The notes below the pieces were generated by a model, which saw only the letters and a program-made list of their open reading frames with translations, did no database searches and was not told the origin of the DNA. Positions 57,002-64,000 of a stretch of 64,000 nt of DNA are shown here, piece after piece (position 1 is the first letter of the stretch; every line of letters starts with the position of its first letter). The translations under genes were made by a program, and so were the position numbers. This stretch comes from Colwellia sp. 12G3 (GTDB taxonomy: Bacteria > Pseudomonadota > Gammaproteobacteria > Enterobacterales > Alteromonadaceae). Location of the stretch: assembly GCF_002836775.1 (NCBI RefSeq), contig NZ_PJAQ01000007.1, positions 1 to 64,000 of the forward strand. The letters run 5' to 3'.

Positions 57002-57038
57002 TGTACGTTTATGAACAGTAGGTGTACGTTAATGAACA
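57002..57038. promoter_or_regulatory. Paired operator-like direct repeats in the module 3 divergent region
   Basis: TGTACGTTTATGAACA (57002-57017) and TGTACGTTAATGAACA (57023-57038) are identical except for one central base. Start-to-start distance is 21 bp, two helical turns, so both face the same side of the DNA. Each unit is partly symmetric (TGT..C......G..ACA). Placement between divergent transporter and two-component operons suits a binding site for the module 3 regulator. Confidence 0.75.
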
Positions 57039-57090
57039 CTTCGTGCTATATATTCACTAGAGCACAAGCATACAAATAGGAATTTATAGC

Positions 57091-58569
57091 GTGAAAAAAG
57101 AAGGCAGAATCCTCATTGTAGATGACGATGAAGATATTTTAACTGCGGGTAAACTACTGCTAAAACGCCATTTTTCACAGGTAAGTACCTGTAATGTGCC
57201 TGAGCATATTCCCCGTTTTATTAACGACCAACATTTTGATGCCATCATTTTAGATATGAATTTTGGTCCCGGTGAAAGCTCCGGCGCGCAGGGGTTTTAT
57301 TGGCTACAAAAAATATTAGAGATTAAGCCACAAAGCGTAATCATCATGATCACCGCACATGGCGGCGTAAATGTTGCGGTTGATGCCATGAAGTTAGGCG
57401 CCACCGACTACATTGCTAAACCTTGGCAAAATGAAAAAGTGATTGCGACGGTTTCAACGGCGGTATTATTAGGTAGAAGTCGTAGTGAAGCGCAAACATT
57501 ACGAGAAACTAACAAGGTATTAGTACAAGCGAGTAACTCGGCAAATCAGCAAAATATGCTGGGGCAATCTCAAGCGATGCAGCAAGTACAATCGTTAATT
57601 TCCCGCTGTGCACCAACCGAAGCTAATGTGATGATATTGGGTGAGAACGGCACAGGAAAAGAACTCGTTGCCAGAGAGATACATCAGCAAAGTACGCGTG
57701 CTCAACAAGTATTTATGTCGGTAGATTTAGGCGCAATTAGCGAGACTTTGTTTGAAAGTGAATTATTTGGCCATAAAAAAGGCGCTTTTACTGGCGCGCA
57801 GCACGATAGAATTGGCCGTTTACAAGCGGCAGATGGTGGCACGTTATTTTTAGATGAGCTAGGTAACTTACCGCTGCATTTACAAGCCAAATTGCTTACC
57901 GTATTAGAACAAAGAAAAGTAACGCCTCTTGGTGAAAATAAGGCGATAGCGTTTAATGTCAGAGTAGTCTCGGCTACCAACTTAAACCAAGAAACCTTAA
58001 AAGATGAGCAGCATTTCCGACAAGATTTATTATTTAGACTCAATACCGTTGAAATTAAGTTACCGCCTTTACGCGAACGCAGCGATGACATAGCGCTACT
58101 TGCTCAACATTATGTCGAGTTTTACGCCAAGAAATATCAGCAGCAAGGTAAGTGTACTAAGCAGCTCAGTACTGAGGCATTAACAGCCATATCTTCTTAT
58201 GCTTGGCCGGGCAATATTCGAGAACTTCGCCATGCCATTGAACGTGCCATGATATTAAGCCAGTCTGAAATGCTCACAGCTGCTGACTTTCAGCTTGATG
58301 TTGTTAGCCATATTCAGCCGAGTACATCGACAGCAACAACAGAGGCAGAATTAGGCATAACAGCAGTACCACCAACAGTAGCCGTTGAGCCTATAGCAAC
58401 TCAAAACGTTGAGATGACACTACCTACGGAACTCAACCTAGAGCAAATAGAAAAAAATGTTATTACCCTAGCATTGAAGAAACATCGTTTTAATATTAGC
58501 CACACAGCCAAAGAGCTTGGTTTAACACGTGCCGCACTTTACCGTAGGATGGAAAAACATGGACTTTAA
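57091..58569 (+). CDS. Sigma-54-type response regulator (NtrC family), module 3
   Basis: Activator of 492 residues. Receiver with VDDDED, phosphoacceptor D55 (ILDMN), an extended loop GPGESSGAQG and KPW. AAA+ domain with GENGTGKE, a standard GAFTGA loop (unlike the other two regulators) and LFLDEL. A linker of about 45 residues rich in Thr, Val and Ala precedes the Fis-type end LGLTRAALYRRMEK. The start is GTG 57091 with AGGA upstream. Because the GAFTGA loop is intact it should use sigma-54, although no such promoter is evident in the divergent spacer; its target may lie elsewhere. Confidence 0.92.
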   Translation: MKKEGRILIVDDDEDILTAGKLLLKRHFSQVSTCNVPEHIPRFINDQHFDAIILDMNFGPGESSGAQGFYWLQKILEIKPQSVIIMITAHGGVNVAVDAMKLGATDYIAKPWQNEKVIATVSTAVLLGRSRSEAQTLRETNKVLVQASNSANQQNMLGQSQAMQQVQSLISRCAPTEANVMILGENGTGKELVAREIHQQSTRAQQVFMSVDLGAISETLFESELFGHKKGAFTGAQHDRIGRLQAADGGTLFLDELGNLPLHLQAKLLTVLEQRKVTPLGENKAIAFNVRVVSATNLNQETLKDEQHFRQDLLFRLNTVEIKLPPLRERSDDIALLAQHYVEFYAKKYQQQGKCTKQLSTEALTAISSYAWPGNIRELRHAIERAMILSQSEMLTAADFQLDVVSHIQPSTSTATTEAELGITAVPPTVAVEPIATQNVEMTLPTELNLEQIEKNVITLALKKHRFNISHTAKELGLTRAALYRRMEKHGL

Positions 58570-59971
58570 ACGCTTTTCACTCTTAATAGCCACGCGCACT
58601 ATATTAGCTATGCTCACGCTAATTTTTTTGACGCAAGCAGTGCTGCATGAGGGTTATCACGCAACGGTACTCCTGCTAGCTGCAATACTAGTTATTCAGT
58701 TTTTTGAAATAATACGTTTTATTTCCAAAACGAATGCGGAGTTAGTGCGCTTTTTTGATGCCGTGCGTCATGCCGACTTTTCACAGCGATTTGAACTTAA
58801 GTCTCTGGGCACAGGGTTTGACGAATTAGGCTCAACCTTTACTGATATTTTAAAGCGAATCCAAGCGGTACGTTCAAATCAAGAAGCAGAGTTACGTCAC
58901 ATTAAAGCCGTTATTGAGCATGTGCCTGTCCCGCTATTAAGCATTGATCATAATGGTAAAATTACCTTATGGAACAACAGTGTTAGGCGATTATTTGGCA
59001 CTAATGCCGTTACTCATATCGATGATATGGCAAAATTTAATGCGGATTTTCCGAAAAAATTACAAGGTATTTTAGCGGGTGAGCGTACGCTGGTGAATAT
59101 CACCATTGATGATATGGAACATAAGTTAATCATTTCAGCCACTGAAATTATTACCGCAACACATAAAGAAACCTTGCTCAGTATGCAAGATATTCAAAGT
59201 GAACTTGCCCTCGCTCAACTGCAAGCTTGGCAAGATTTGGTCAGTGTTTTAACCCACGAAATAATGAACAGTATTACCCCAGTAGCCTCATTGGCTAAAA
59301 CAGCAGTAGACTTAGTACAAGATGTGCAAGAAAAAACCCAGACCTTATCAGCTATTAGTGAAGAGATTCCTCAAAAATTAGCAGAGGAGTTAAGCGAGGA
59401 ATTAGATGATGTATTATCTGCTGTCAAAACCGTCGCCAGACGAAGTGACGGTTTAATGCAGTTTGTCACCAGTTATCGTCGCTTAACACGCCTGCCCTCA
59501 CCCAATAAAAAAACCATGTCGGTGGCGATTCTATTTGATCATGTAACCCGGCTAGCCAAGCAGAATTGGCAAGAAAGTGATATTGAATTAAGCTGCAGTG
59601 TTATGCCTCAAGCTTTAGATATTCATGTTGACCCTGACATGATCGAGCAAATACTACTTAACTTACTACTAAACGCCGAACACGCTCTAGCTAAAGTAGA
59701 CCGTCCTATAGAACAACGAACTCTTGCTCCACAAATAATGCTAAATGCCTTTTTAAATGTCAGAGGTCATGTCGTTATTGAAGTGGCTGATAATGGTAAA
59801 GGTATTGAAGATGAAAATATGACGCAAATTTTTGTGCCGTTTTTCACCACAAAAAAAGAAGGCTCTGGTGTCGGTTTAGCCTTAACAAGGCAAGTAATGT
59901 TGGCGCATAACGGCAAAGTTGCTGTGCGTAATAATAACCAAGGCGGCGCAACATTTAGCTTAACTTTTTAA
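58559..59971 (+). CDS. Intramembrane-type sensor histidine kinase, module 3
   Basis: Kinase of 470 residues. Two N-terminal helices (about 6-28 and 36-55) flank a loop of about six residues (HEGYHA). Then a HAMP-like segment (FDAVRHADFSQRF), PAS-like domain (about 110-205), phosphoacceptor H233 in THEIMNSITP, and ATPase boxes LNLLLNAEHA, DNGKGIE and GSGVGLALT. A charged insert rich in Glu (about 255-285) follows the phosphoacceptor helix. The longest frame starts with GTG at 58529; ATG 58559 has AGGATGG upstream and overlaps the regulator gene by 11 bp, so it is preferred. Confidence 0.92.
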   Translation: MDFKRFSLLIATRTILAMLTLIFLTQAVLHEGYHATVLLLAAILVIQFFEIIRFISKTNAELVRFFDAVRHADFSQRFELKSLGTGFDELGSTFTDILKRIQAVRSNQEAELRHIKAVIEHVPVPLLSIDHNGKITLWNNSVRRLFGTNAVTHIDDMAKFNADFPKKLQGILAGERTLVNITIDDMEHKLIISATEIITATHKETLLSMQDIQSELALAQLQAWQDLVSVLTHEIMNSITPVASLAKTAVDLVQDVQEKTQTLSAISEEIPQKLAEELSEELDDVLSAVKTVARRSDGLMQFVTSYRRLTRLPSPNKKTMSVAILFDHVTRLAKQNWQESDIELSCSVMPQALDIHVDPDMIEQILLNLLLNAEHALAKVDRPIEQRTLAPQIMLNAFLNVRGHVVIEVADNGKGIEDENMTQIFVPFFTTKKEGSGVGLALTRQVMLAHNGKVAVRNNNQGGATFSLTF

Positions 59972-60000
59972 TTTAACATGCTTACGCACTAGACTCCGGT

Positions 60001-60129
60001 ACGTCACCCCGTGGTGTATTAATCGGACGTGCCATGGATGGCACTTATTAGACAATGCATGGAGCTTATCGCCCTGGATGCAGTTTTAAAAAGTGAAGGG
60101 TCATCGACCAGAGACTTCGAAGATGACGT
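60001..60129. repeat. Second CGTCA-ended intergenic repeat
   Basis: Starts ACGTCACC (60001-60008) and ends GATGACGT (60122-60129), an 8-bp inverted repeat with one mismatch. It is preceded by CACTAGACTCC, also found inside the element at 43059. A 7-bp hairpin GTGCCAT/ATGGCAC (60029-60044) lies within. It fills most of the 197-bp gap between the convergent kinase and WD40 genes. Confidence 0.5.
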
Positions 60130-60168
60130 TTACAGCAATATACTAAGTTAACTACATAGCGCTTAAAT

Positions 60169-61155
60169 TTAATTATTAGCCTTCACTTTAGGTAAAGCCC
60201 ATTGTTCAAATAGGCCATCACTGTTAGCAGTAACCGCTTTGTCTTGGTCTACATAAGCCACACTCAGTATTGATGACCGACCTCGTGTCATTGTCGATTG
60301 CCACTCAGCAATCAATGCGCCATCAGCTACTCGCCACAATTTAATAACCTGTTTAGGTGAGCCCGTTAACAACAGCGAATTATCACTGGAGAATAATGAA
60401 TCATTAAACTCGAAAAATCGTAAATTAGTATCTAATGCTGATAAAATTTTTCCCGTCGATAAATCCCAAAAGGTACGGTCTTTTATCGCATCTAGGGTAA
60501 AAGCAATCTTAGCGTCAGCACTAATTTTGACATGATTAACCCTTGAACCATGAGAGAATTCATAAACATCTTCCCCTGAGCTTGTTTGCCATAAGCGCGC
60601 TGTTTTATCACTTGAACCGGTAAAAGCCATTTCACCATCGTCAGATAAGCTCACCGAATTAATATCTAATCTATGCTTTTCAAAAGTACTTACTTCGTTG
60701 CGTTTAACATCAATAATTCTGGCTTTCCCACTGCGAAAACCTAGTAATATTTTGCTGCCATTCGCTGAAATATCTATATCGTTAATGATGTTGTCTTCGA
60801 CTTGCCACTCACCGATATGTTTATTGCCCTGCATCGAATATAAACGTACCGACACTTGATTTGAGACTAAATAAAACTGATTATTTTCACTAATATCAAC
60901 TAATTCAATGAACTCAGCCTCTTTACCTGTTAAACAATGTGATGGTGATTCAACCTGCTTTTTATTCCATAAACACACTGTTTTACCATCAGCAACCAAA
61001 TTAAACTGACCATCCTTAGACAGTGCTGCCGCGGTAATGATGTTATCACTATGACTTAAGGCTAATTCTGATTTACCCGTATGAACTTCTTGTTGGCTAC
61101 AACCGAAAAGACTTAACGCGCTTATAACTCCTAATAGCGTGATAACTTTAACCAT
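60169..61155 (-). CDS. WD40-repeat lipoprotein
   Basis: Envelope lipoprotein of 328 residues. Lipobox LFGC (Cys19) follows a hydrophobic signal. The rest forms about seven WD40-like blades, for example MAFTGSSDKTARLWQ and LLTGSPKQVIKLWR, so a beta-propeller scaffold is expected. No enzymatic motif is seen. Bacterial WD40 lipoproteins usually act in protein-protein contacts. It is a single gene convergent with the module 3 kinase. Partner unknown. Confidence 0.9.
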   Translation of the reverse strand: MVKVITLLGVISALSLFGCSQQEVHTGKSELALSHSDNIITAAALSKDGQFNLVADGKTVCLWNKKQVESPSHCLTGKEAEFIELVDISENNQFYLVSNQVSVRLYSMQGNKHIGEWQVEDNIINDIDISANGSKILLGFRSGKARIIDVKRNEVSTFEKHRLDINSVSLSDDGEMAFTGSSDKTARLWQTSSGEDVYEFSHGSRVNHVKISADAKIAFTLDAIKDRTFWDLSTGKILSALDTNLRFFEFNDSLFSSDNSLLLTGSPKQVIKLWRVADGALIAEWQSTMTRGRSSILSVAYVDQDKAVTANSDGLFEQWALPKVKANN

Positions 61156-61826
61156 AACGAACTATTCCTTAATAAATATTCAATGACATTGGCGATTCAG
61201 TAGTGACTATAAACGATTACTGTCAGGCAGAAAATGAAACTGGGCGATAACCGTATAAAAATATATTTTAGGCTAGCCAATAAACCACATTCGGTAACAA
61301 AAACTCACTTTCGTGCACGCATTTGATATTAATCTCCCCTTAACGAAGCTTATGAATTATGGGGAAATAAAGGATATACCTAGGCTTGGGTGATGGAACC
61401 AATCATGAAACACATTGTGGACCTTAAAAAGAGTATGGCGCTATACCGTAATATTAAGCCAGGCGAGGAATTTACCGGTTATAAAAAATAGTTATAGTTC
61501 GCTAAATAAATGAACCTATTAATTAATTTATTGAGTAAATAAGTAGAATAATTGAGTAATCTAGACTAATAAATATAGTATTAATGGTTTTTAGTGTGTT
61601 GTTGCTGGTTTCTTTGGCTTTTTAGCAATACAATATCTTTATAGGGTACGCAATTCTATTAAAGCGAGTATTATTAGGATGGAGTTGTATAGAATCTATT
61701 GTTGGGGCAACTAATAAGGTGCTCCCAATATACGGTTTAGCTGTTATGTATCCAACAAATTTCTGATTATGTAATGGTGATAGCGAATCAGAATTAAATT
61801 TTTTCACCAAAAAAAAAGAGAATGTT
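61156..61826. other. Long non-coding region upstream of the cold shock gene
   Basis: 670 bp. It holds a possible 32-codon frame (61393-61491, listed separately) and otherwise AT-rich sequence. A long leader before a cspA-type gene is common in the family and often acts as an RNA thermosensor. I could not identify a cold box or a definite promoter. Confidence 0.4.
61393..61491 (+). CDS. Possible small ORF of 32 codons
   Basis: Reads MEPIMKHIVDLKKSMALYRN and onward to TGYKK before TAG. An alternative start is ATG 61405, with GGA at reasonable spacing. The composition is basic and protein-like. I do not recognise it. It may be a relic of a larger gene or a real small protein; low confidence. 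Confidence 0.25.
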   Translation: MEPIMKHIVDLKKSMALYRNIKPGEEFTGYKK

Positions 61827-62033
61827 ATGAGTAAAGGTATAGTTAAGTGGTTTAATGCAGACAAAGGTTTCGGTTTTATTACTCCAGAAGATGGCAGCAA
61901 AGATTTATTTGTTCATCATTCAGAAATTCAAGCTGGTGGTCAATATGCTACTTTGGCTGACGGCCAAGCAGTAGAATACGAAGTTGGCGAAGGACAGAAA
62001 GGTCCATGCGCAAATAAAGTTGTAGCTGTTTAA
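61827..62033 (+). CDS. Cold shock protein, CspA family
   Basis: Single cold-shock domain of 68 residues, the standard CspA length. RNP1 appears as KGFGFI (13-18) and RNP2 as DLFVHH (26-31). It binds single-stranded RNA and DNA and acts as an RNA chaperone. The start follows a run of A and GAGAATGTT. It is monocistronic, closed by a terminator at 62052. Confidence 0.95.
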   Translation: MSKGIVKWFNADKGFGFITPEDGSKDLFVHHSEIQAGGQYATLADGQAVEYEVGEGQKGPCANKVVAV

Positions 62034-62051
62034 TTACTAGCATATAACAAC

Positions 62052-62088
62052 TAGGTAAGCGGATGCGCTACGCGTACTCGCTTACCTA
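62052..62088 (+). terminator. Terminator of the cold shock gene
   Basis: TAGGTAAGCG (62052-62061) and CGCTTACCTA (62079-62088) form a perfect 10-bp stem; the loop contains a small GCG/CGC dyad. ATCTTTATTTC follows. It lies 18 bp after the stop codon. Confidence 0.8.
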
Positions 62089-62777
62089 ATCTTTATTTCA
62101 TTAGACTGATGGAATATGACTGAAAATATTCAGGGTGAATAAGTTAATAATCACTATCACGCTAACGACACTTTTATCTGGGTGTGTTATTCCAGTGAGT
62201 TCCAGTTGCAGTAATACTCTCCCTTAGAAAATTCAAATAATGATTTTCCTCCTGAAGCACAAAAAAACCAACAAAAGAAGAATCATCGAGTAAGCTTGCT
62301 GAGACGAATACAAAATGCTCTGATTTAATAGGTAAATCTCAGAAATAATGCCTACGAAATAATGCCTACGAAATAAGAATGCATCGTACGATCCCCTTGA
62401 TGAATTATAAAAATATCTTATCAAATAATTGCCACACCTACCAACTACCAACTACCACGTTATTTAATTAATAAGAGTTCATTCACTTTTTCTTGCGATA
62501 GTTTTTTAATATCTGACAATCTCACTCCTTATCATTAGGGCAAGACATCGCTAAGGCGTGCAATGTTTATCGCTCGACTTTATCCTACTGTTTTACGAAA
62601 AAATTGATTATTACACCATGACTCACCTCAAAGAATCAGCTAGATAATCCTTTTAAATCTAGGGTGCACAGCCAGATCTAAATTTCTTGTTACAAACTCC
62701 TGCGATAAAAACATTGCTAAACAAAAGCAAAAAACAATATAGTAGTATCACCAGCTACTACTATAAAATTAATTCAA
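62089..62777. other. Non-coding region between cold shock and TrmB-type genes
   Basis: About 690 bp. It contains a 14-bp tandem repeat GAAATAATGCCTAC (62342-62355, 62356-62369, plus a partial third copy) and short CTACCAA repeats near 62438. A 72-codon frame on the minus strand (62233-62451) overlaps these repeats and has no sign of being a gene. AT-rich sequence before 62778 probably holds the regulator promoter. Confidence 0.4.
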
Positions 62778-63647
62778 ATGATTAAAAATCAGGAAAGCCA
62801 ACAGCAACTGCTAACCAGACAATTAAGTCAATTAGGCTTTACCCAATTAGAAAGTGAAGTTTATTTACACTTGCTAATTAATGGTGACAATACTGGCTAT
62901 GCAGTAGCCAAAGGTATTGGTAAAGCGGTAGCTAATGTGTATAAAGCGGTAGAAGGTTTGTCAAATAAAGGTGCCATTGAGATCACCATTGGCGATAGTA
63001 AAATTTGCCATGCCACACCTTGGCAGCAAGTGTTAACCAACGCGCAATCTCGCTTTTCAGAAAATATCTCAGAATTAGAAGAGCAGTTAAAACGACTTCC
63101 TGCTCAACAAGACGACGAAAGTGTCTATCAATTAAAAAATACAGAGCAAGTTCTGGCTACGGCAAACTTAATCATTGCACAAGCAAGCGCAATTATTGTC
63201 GCTGAATTGAAACCCGAAGCTGCCACTCACTTTGCTCCGTTATTAGCACAAGCAGCAGCGCGAGGTGTTGAAGTGCGTGTTAAAGTTTATCAAGCTATCG
63301 ATATTAAAGGCGCGCAAATAACACTTAGACAAAAAGGTGAGCAAGTCTACGCAAAAACGGACAATACCTCATTTAAGATTTGTGCAGATGGTAAAGAGTC
63401 GATAACGGCAATATTAAGCGCTGATTTTAATAATGTGATTCAGGCGTTTAAATCAAAAAGCGCACTAATCTGCATGGAAATGTATTGCGGACTCATTTAC
63501 GAACTTATTCTTACCGACTTAAAACAAGCTATCCCTGCTGGCGATATCAAACGTTGCCAACAAATCTTAGATGAAACAGAACATTTACACCCTTTTTCAA
63601 CTGAAAATAATGTTTTTACTGTATTTAAAGCACGTTATCAACAATAA
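62778..63647 (+). CDS. TrmB-family transcriptional regulator
   Basis: Regulator of 289 residues. The N-terminal winged helix (about 12-75; LGFTQLESEVYLHLLINGD and YAVAKGIGKAVANVYKAVEG) fits the TrmB domain, followed by a phospholipase D-like effector domain (about 100-240). TrmB proteins are best known from archaea, where they sense sugars, but occur in bacteria. The serine hydrolase gene begins 40 bp downstream on the same strand, so it is probably co-transcribed and may be the regulated function. Confidence 0.85.
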   Translation: MIKNQESQQQLLTRQLSQLGFTQLESEVYLHLLINGDNTGYAVAKGIGKAVANVYKAVEGLSNKGAIEITIGDSKICHATPWQQVLTNAQSRFSENISELEEQLKRLPAQQDDESVYQLKNTEQVLATANLIIAQASAIIVAELKPEAATHFAPLLAQAAARGVEVRVKVYQAIDIKGAQITLRQKGEQVYAKTDNTSFKICADGKESITAILSADFNNVIQAFKSKSALICMEMYCGLIYELILTDLKQAIPAGDIKRCQQILDETEHLHPFSTENNVFTVFKARYQQ

Positions 63648-63686
63648 AAATAAAACGACTGAATACTCAATATAAGGAAGATTACT

Positions 63687-64000
63687 ATGAGCATAAGCAT
63701 GAATAAAATAACTTATTTAGCCCTATTAACTTCAGTACTTACAAGCAATTTAGTACATAGCACTGAAGTAGCTGATTTCTCAACACTGACCAAATTCGTA
63801 GAGCAAGCAAAAGCAACGACACAATTACCATCAGGTACTGCTATTGCAATTATCAAAGACGGTAAAATCATCTATCAACACAACTTTGGTTTTAGCGATA
63901 TAGCAGCGAAAAAAACGGTCACTAACGATACTGCCTTTTATGTCGCCTCTACCACTAAATCCTTTTATGCCTTAAGTACCTTAATTGATATCGAAAATGG
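63687..64000 (+). CDS. Secreted serine hydrolase (beta-lactamase/DD-peptidase fold), 3' end outside window
   Basis: The first 104 residues are visible. N-terminal signal peptide (about 1-25, LALLTSVLTSNLVHS), then GTAIAIIKDGKIIY, a typical opening of class C-like beta-lactamase family enzymes, and the catalytic S88-T-T-K91 motif (SxxK). The YxN and KTG-type motifs would lie beyond the window. Likely an esterase or peptidase rather than a true beta-lactamase. Ribosome site AAGGAAG before ATG 63687. Confidence 0.85.
   Translation, partial: MSISMNKITYLALLTSVLTSNLVHSTEVADFSTLTKFVEQAKATTQLPSGTAIAIIKDGKIIYQHNFGFSDIAAKKTVTNDTAFYVASTTKSFYALSTLIDIEN

Noticed and set aside
62233..62451. 72-codon minus-strand frame after the cold shock gene
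   Set aside because: It runs through tandem repeats and has no start signal or protein-like features.

Overview
The window looks like a chromosomal segment of a marine, AT-rich gammaproteobacterium of the Alteromonadales, most likely close to Colwellia or Thalassotalea. This is inferred from gene content and codon use, not from a search. The pointers are a Shewanella-type lactate operon (lldP-lldE-lldF-lldG-dld-II), several MacB-like efflux operons, many signalling proteins, a CspA-type cold shock protein and short ATACCAAT-ended intergenic repeats. I see no rRNA, tRNA, CRISPR array, transposase or phage gene.

Layout. 1-6.8 kb (minus): a five-gene module of periplasmic adaptor, ABC ATPase, FtsX/MacB permease, sigma-54 response regulator and histidine kinase (cut by the window start), headed by a canonical sigma-54 promoter. 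7.2-11.5 kb (plus): a divergent MacB-like exporter with two separate permeases and no regulator of its own. 11.6-16 kb: two diguanylate cyclases. 16-18.4 kb (minus): cytochrome c, beta-CASP nuclease and universal stress protein, behind a perfect FNR box. 18.8-25 kb: a secreted M6 metalloprotease gene lying between an intact dld-II gene and a second, truncated and frameshifted copy of its 3' end. 25-30.8 kb: the rest of the lactate operon and a divergent LysR gene. 31-38 kb: two chemoreceptors, a GMC oxidoreductase and an acetyltransferase. 38.5-46 kb (plus): a second, complete adaptor/ATPase/permease/regulator/kinase module, again with a sigma-54 promoter. 46-52 kb: solute-binding protein, persulfide dioxygenase-rhodanese fusion, a repetitive beta-solenoid protein, and a YeiH-like transporter with its LysR regulator. 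52.2-60 kb: a third module, with transporter and two-component genes divergent around paired operator-like repeats. 60-64 kb: WD40 lipoprotein, cold shock protein, TrmB-type regulator and the start of a serine hydrolase.

The main theme is three paralogous modules in 60 kb in which an FtsX/MacB-type ABC transporter is linked to a sigma-54 activator and a histidine kinase with two membrane helices and almost no periplasmic sensor. This resembles the logic of Gram-positive BceAB-BceRS detoxification modules, where the transporter does the sensing for an intramembrane kinase, but built from MacB-type and NtrC-type parts. That functional reading is inference. Gene order, kinase topology and two GG-N10-GC promoters are seen directly. 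Several starts were moved from the longest open frame to a better one; each case is explained in its entry.
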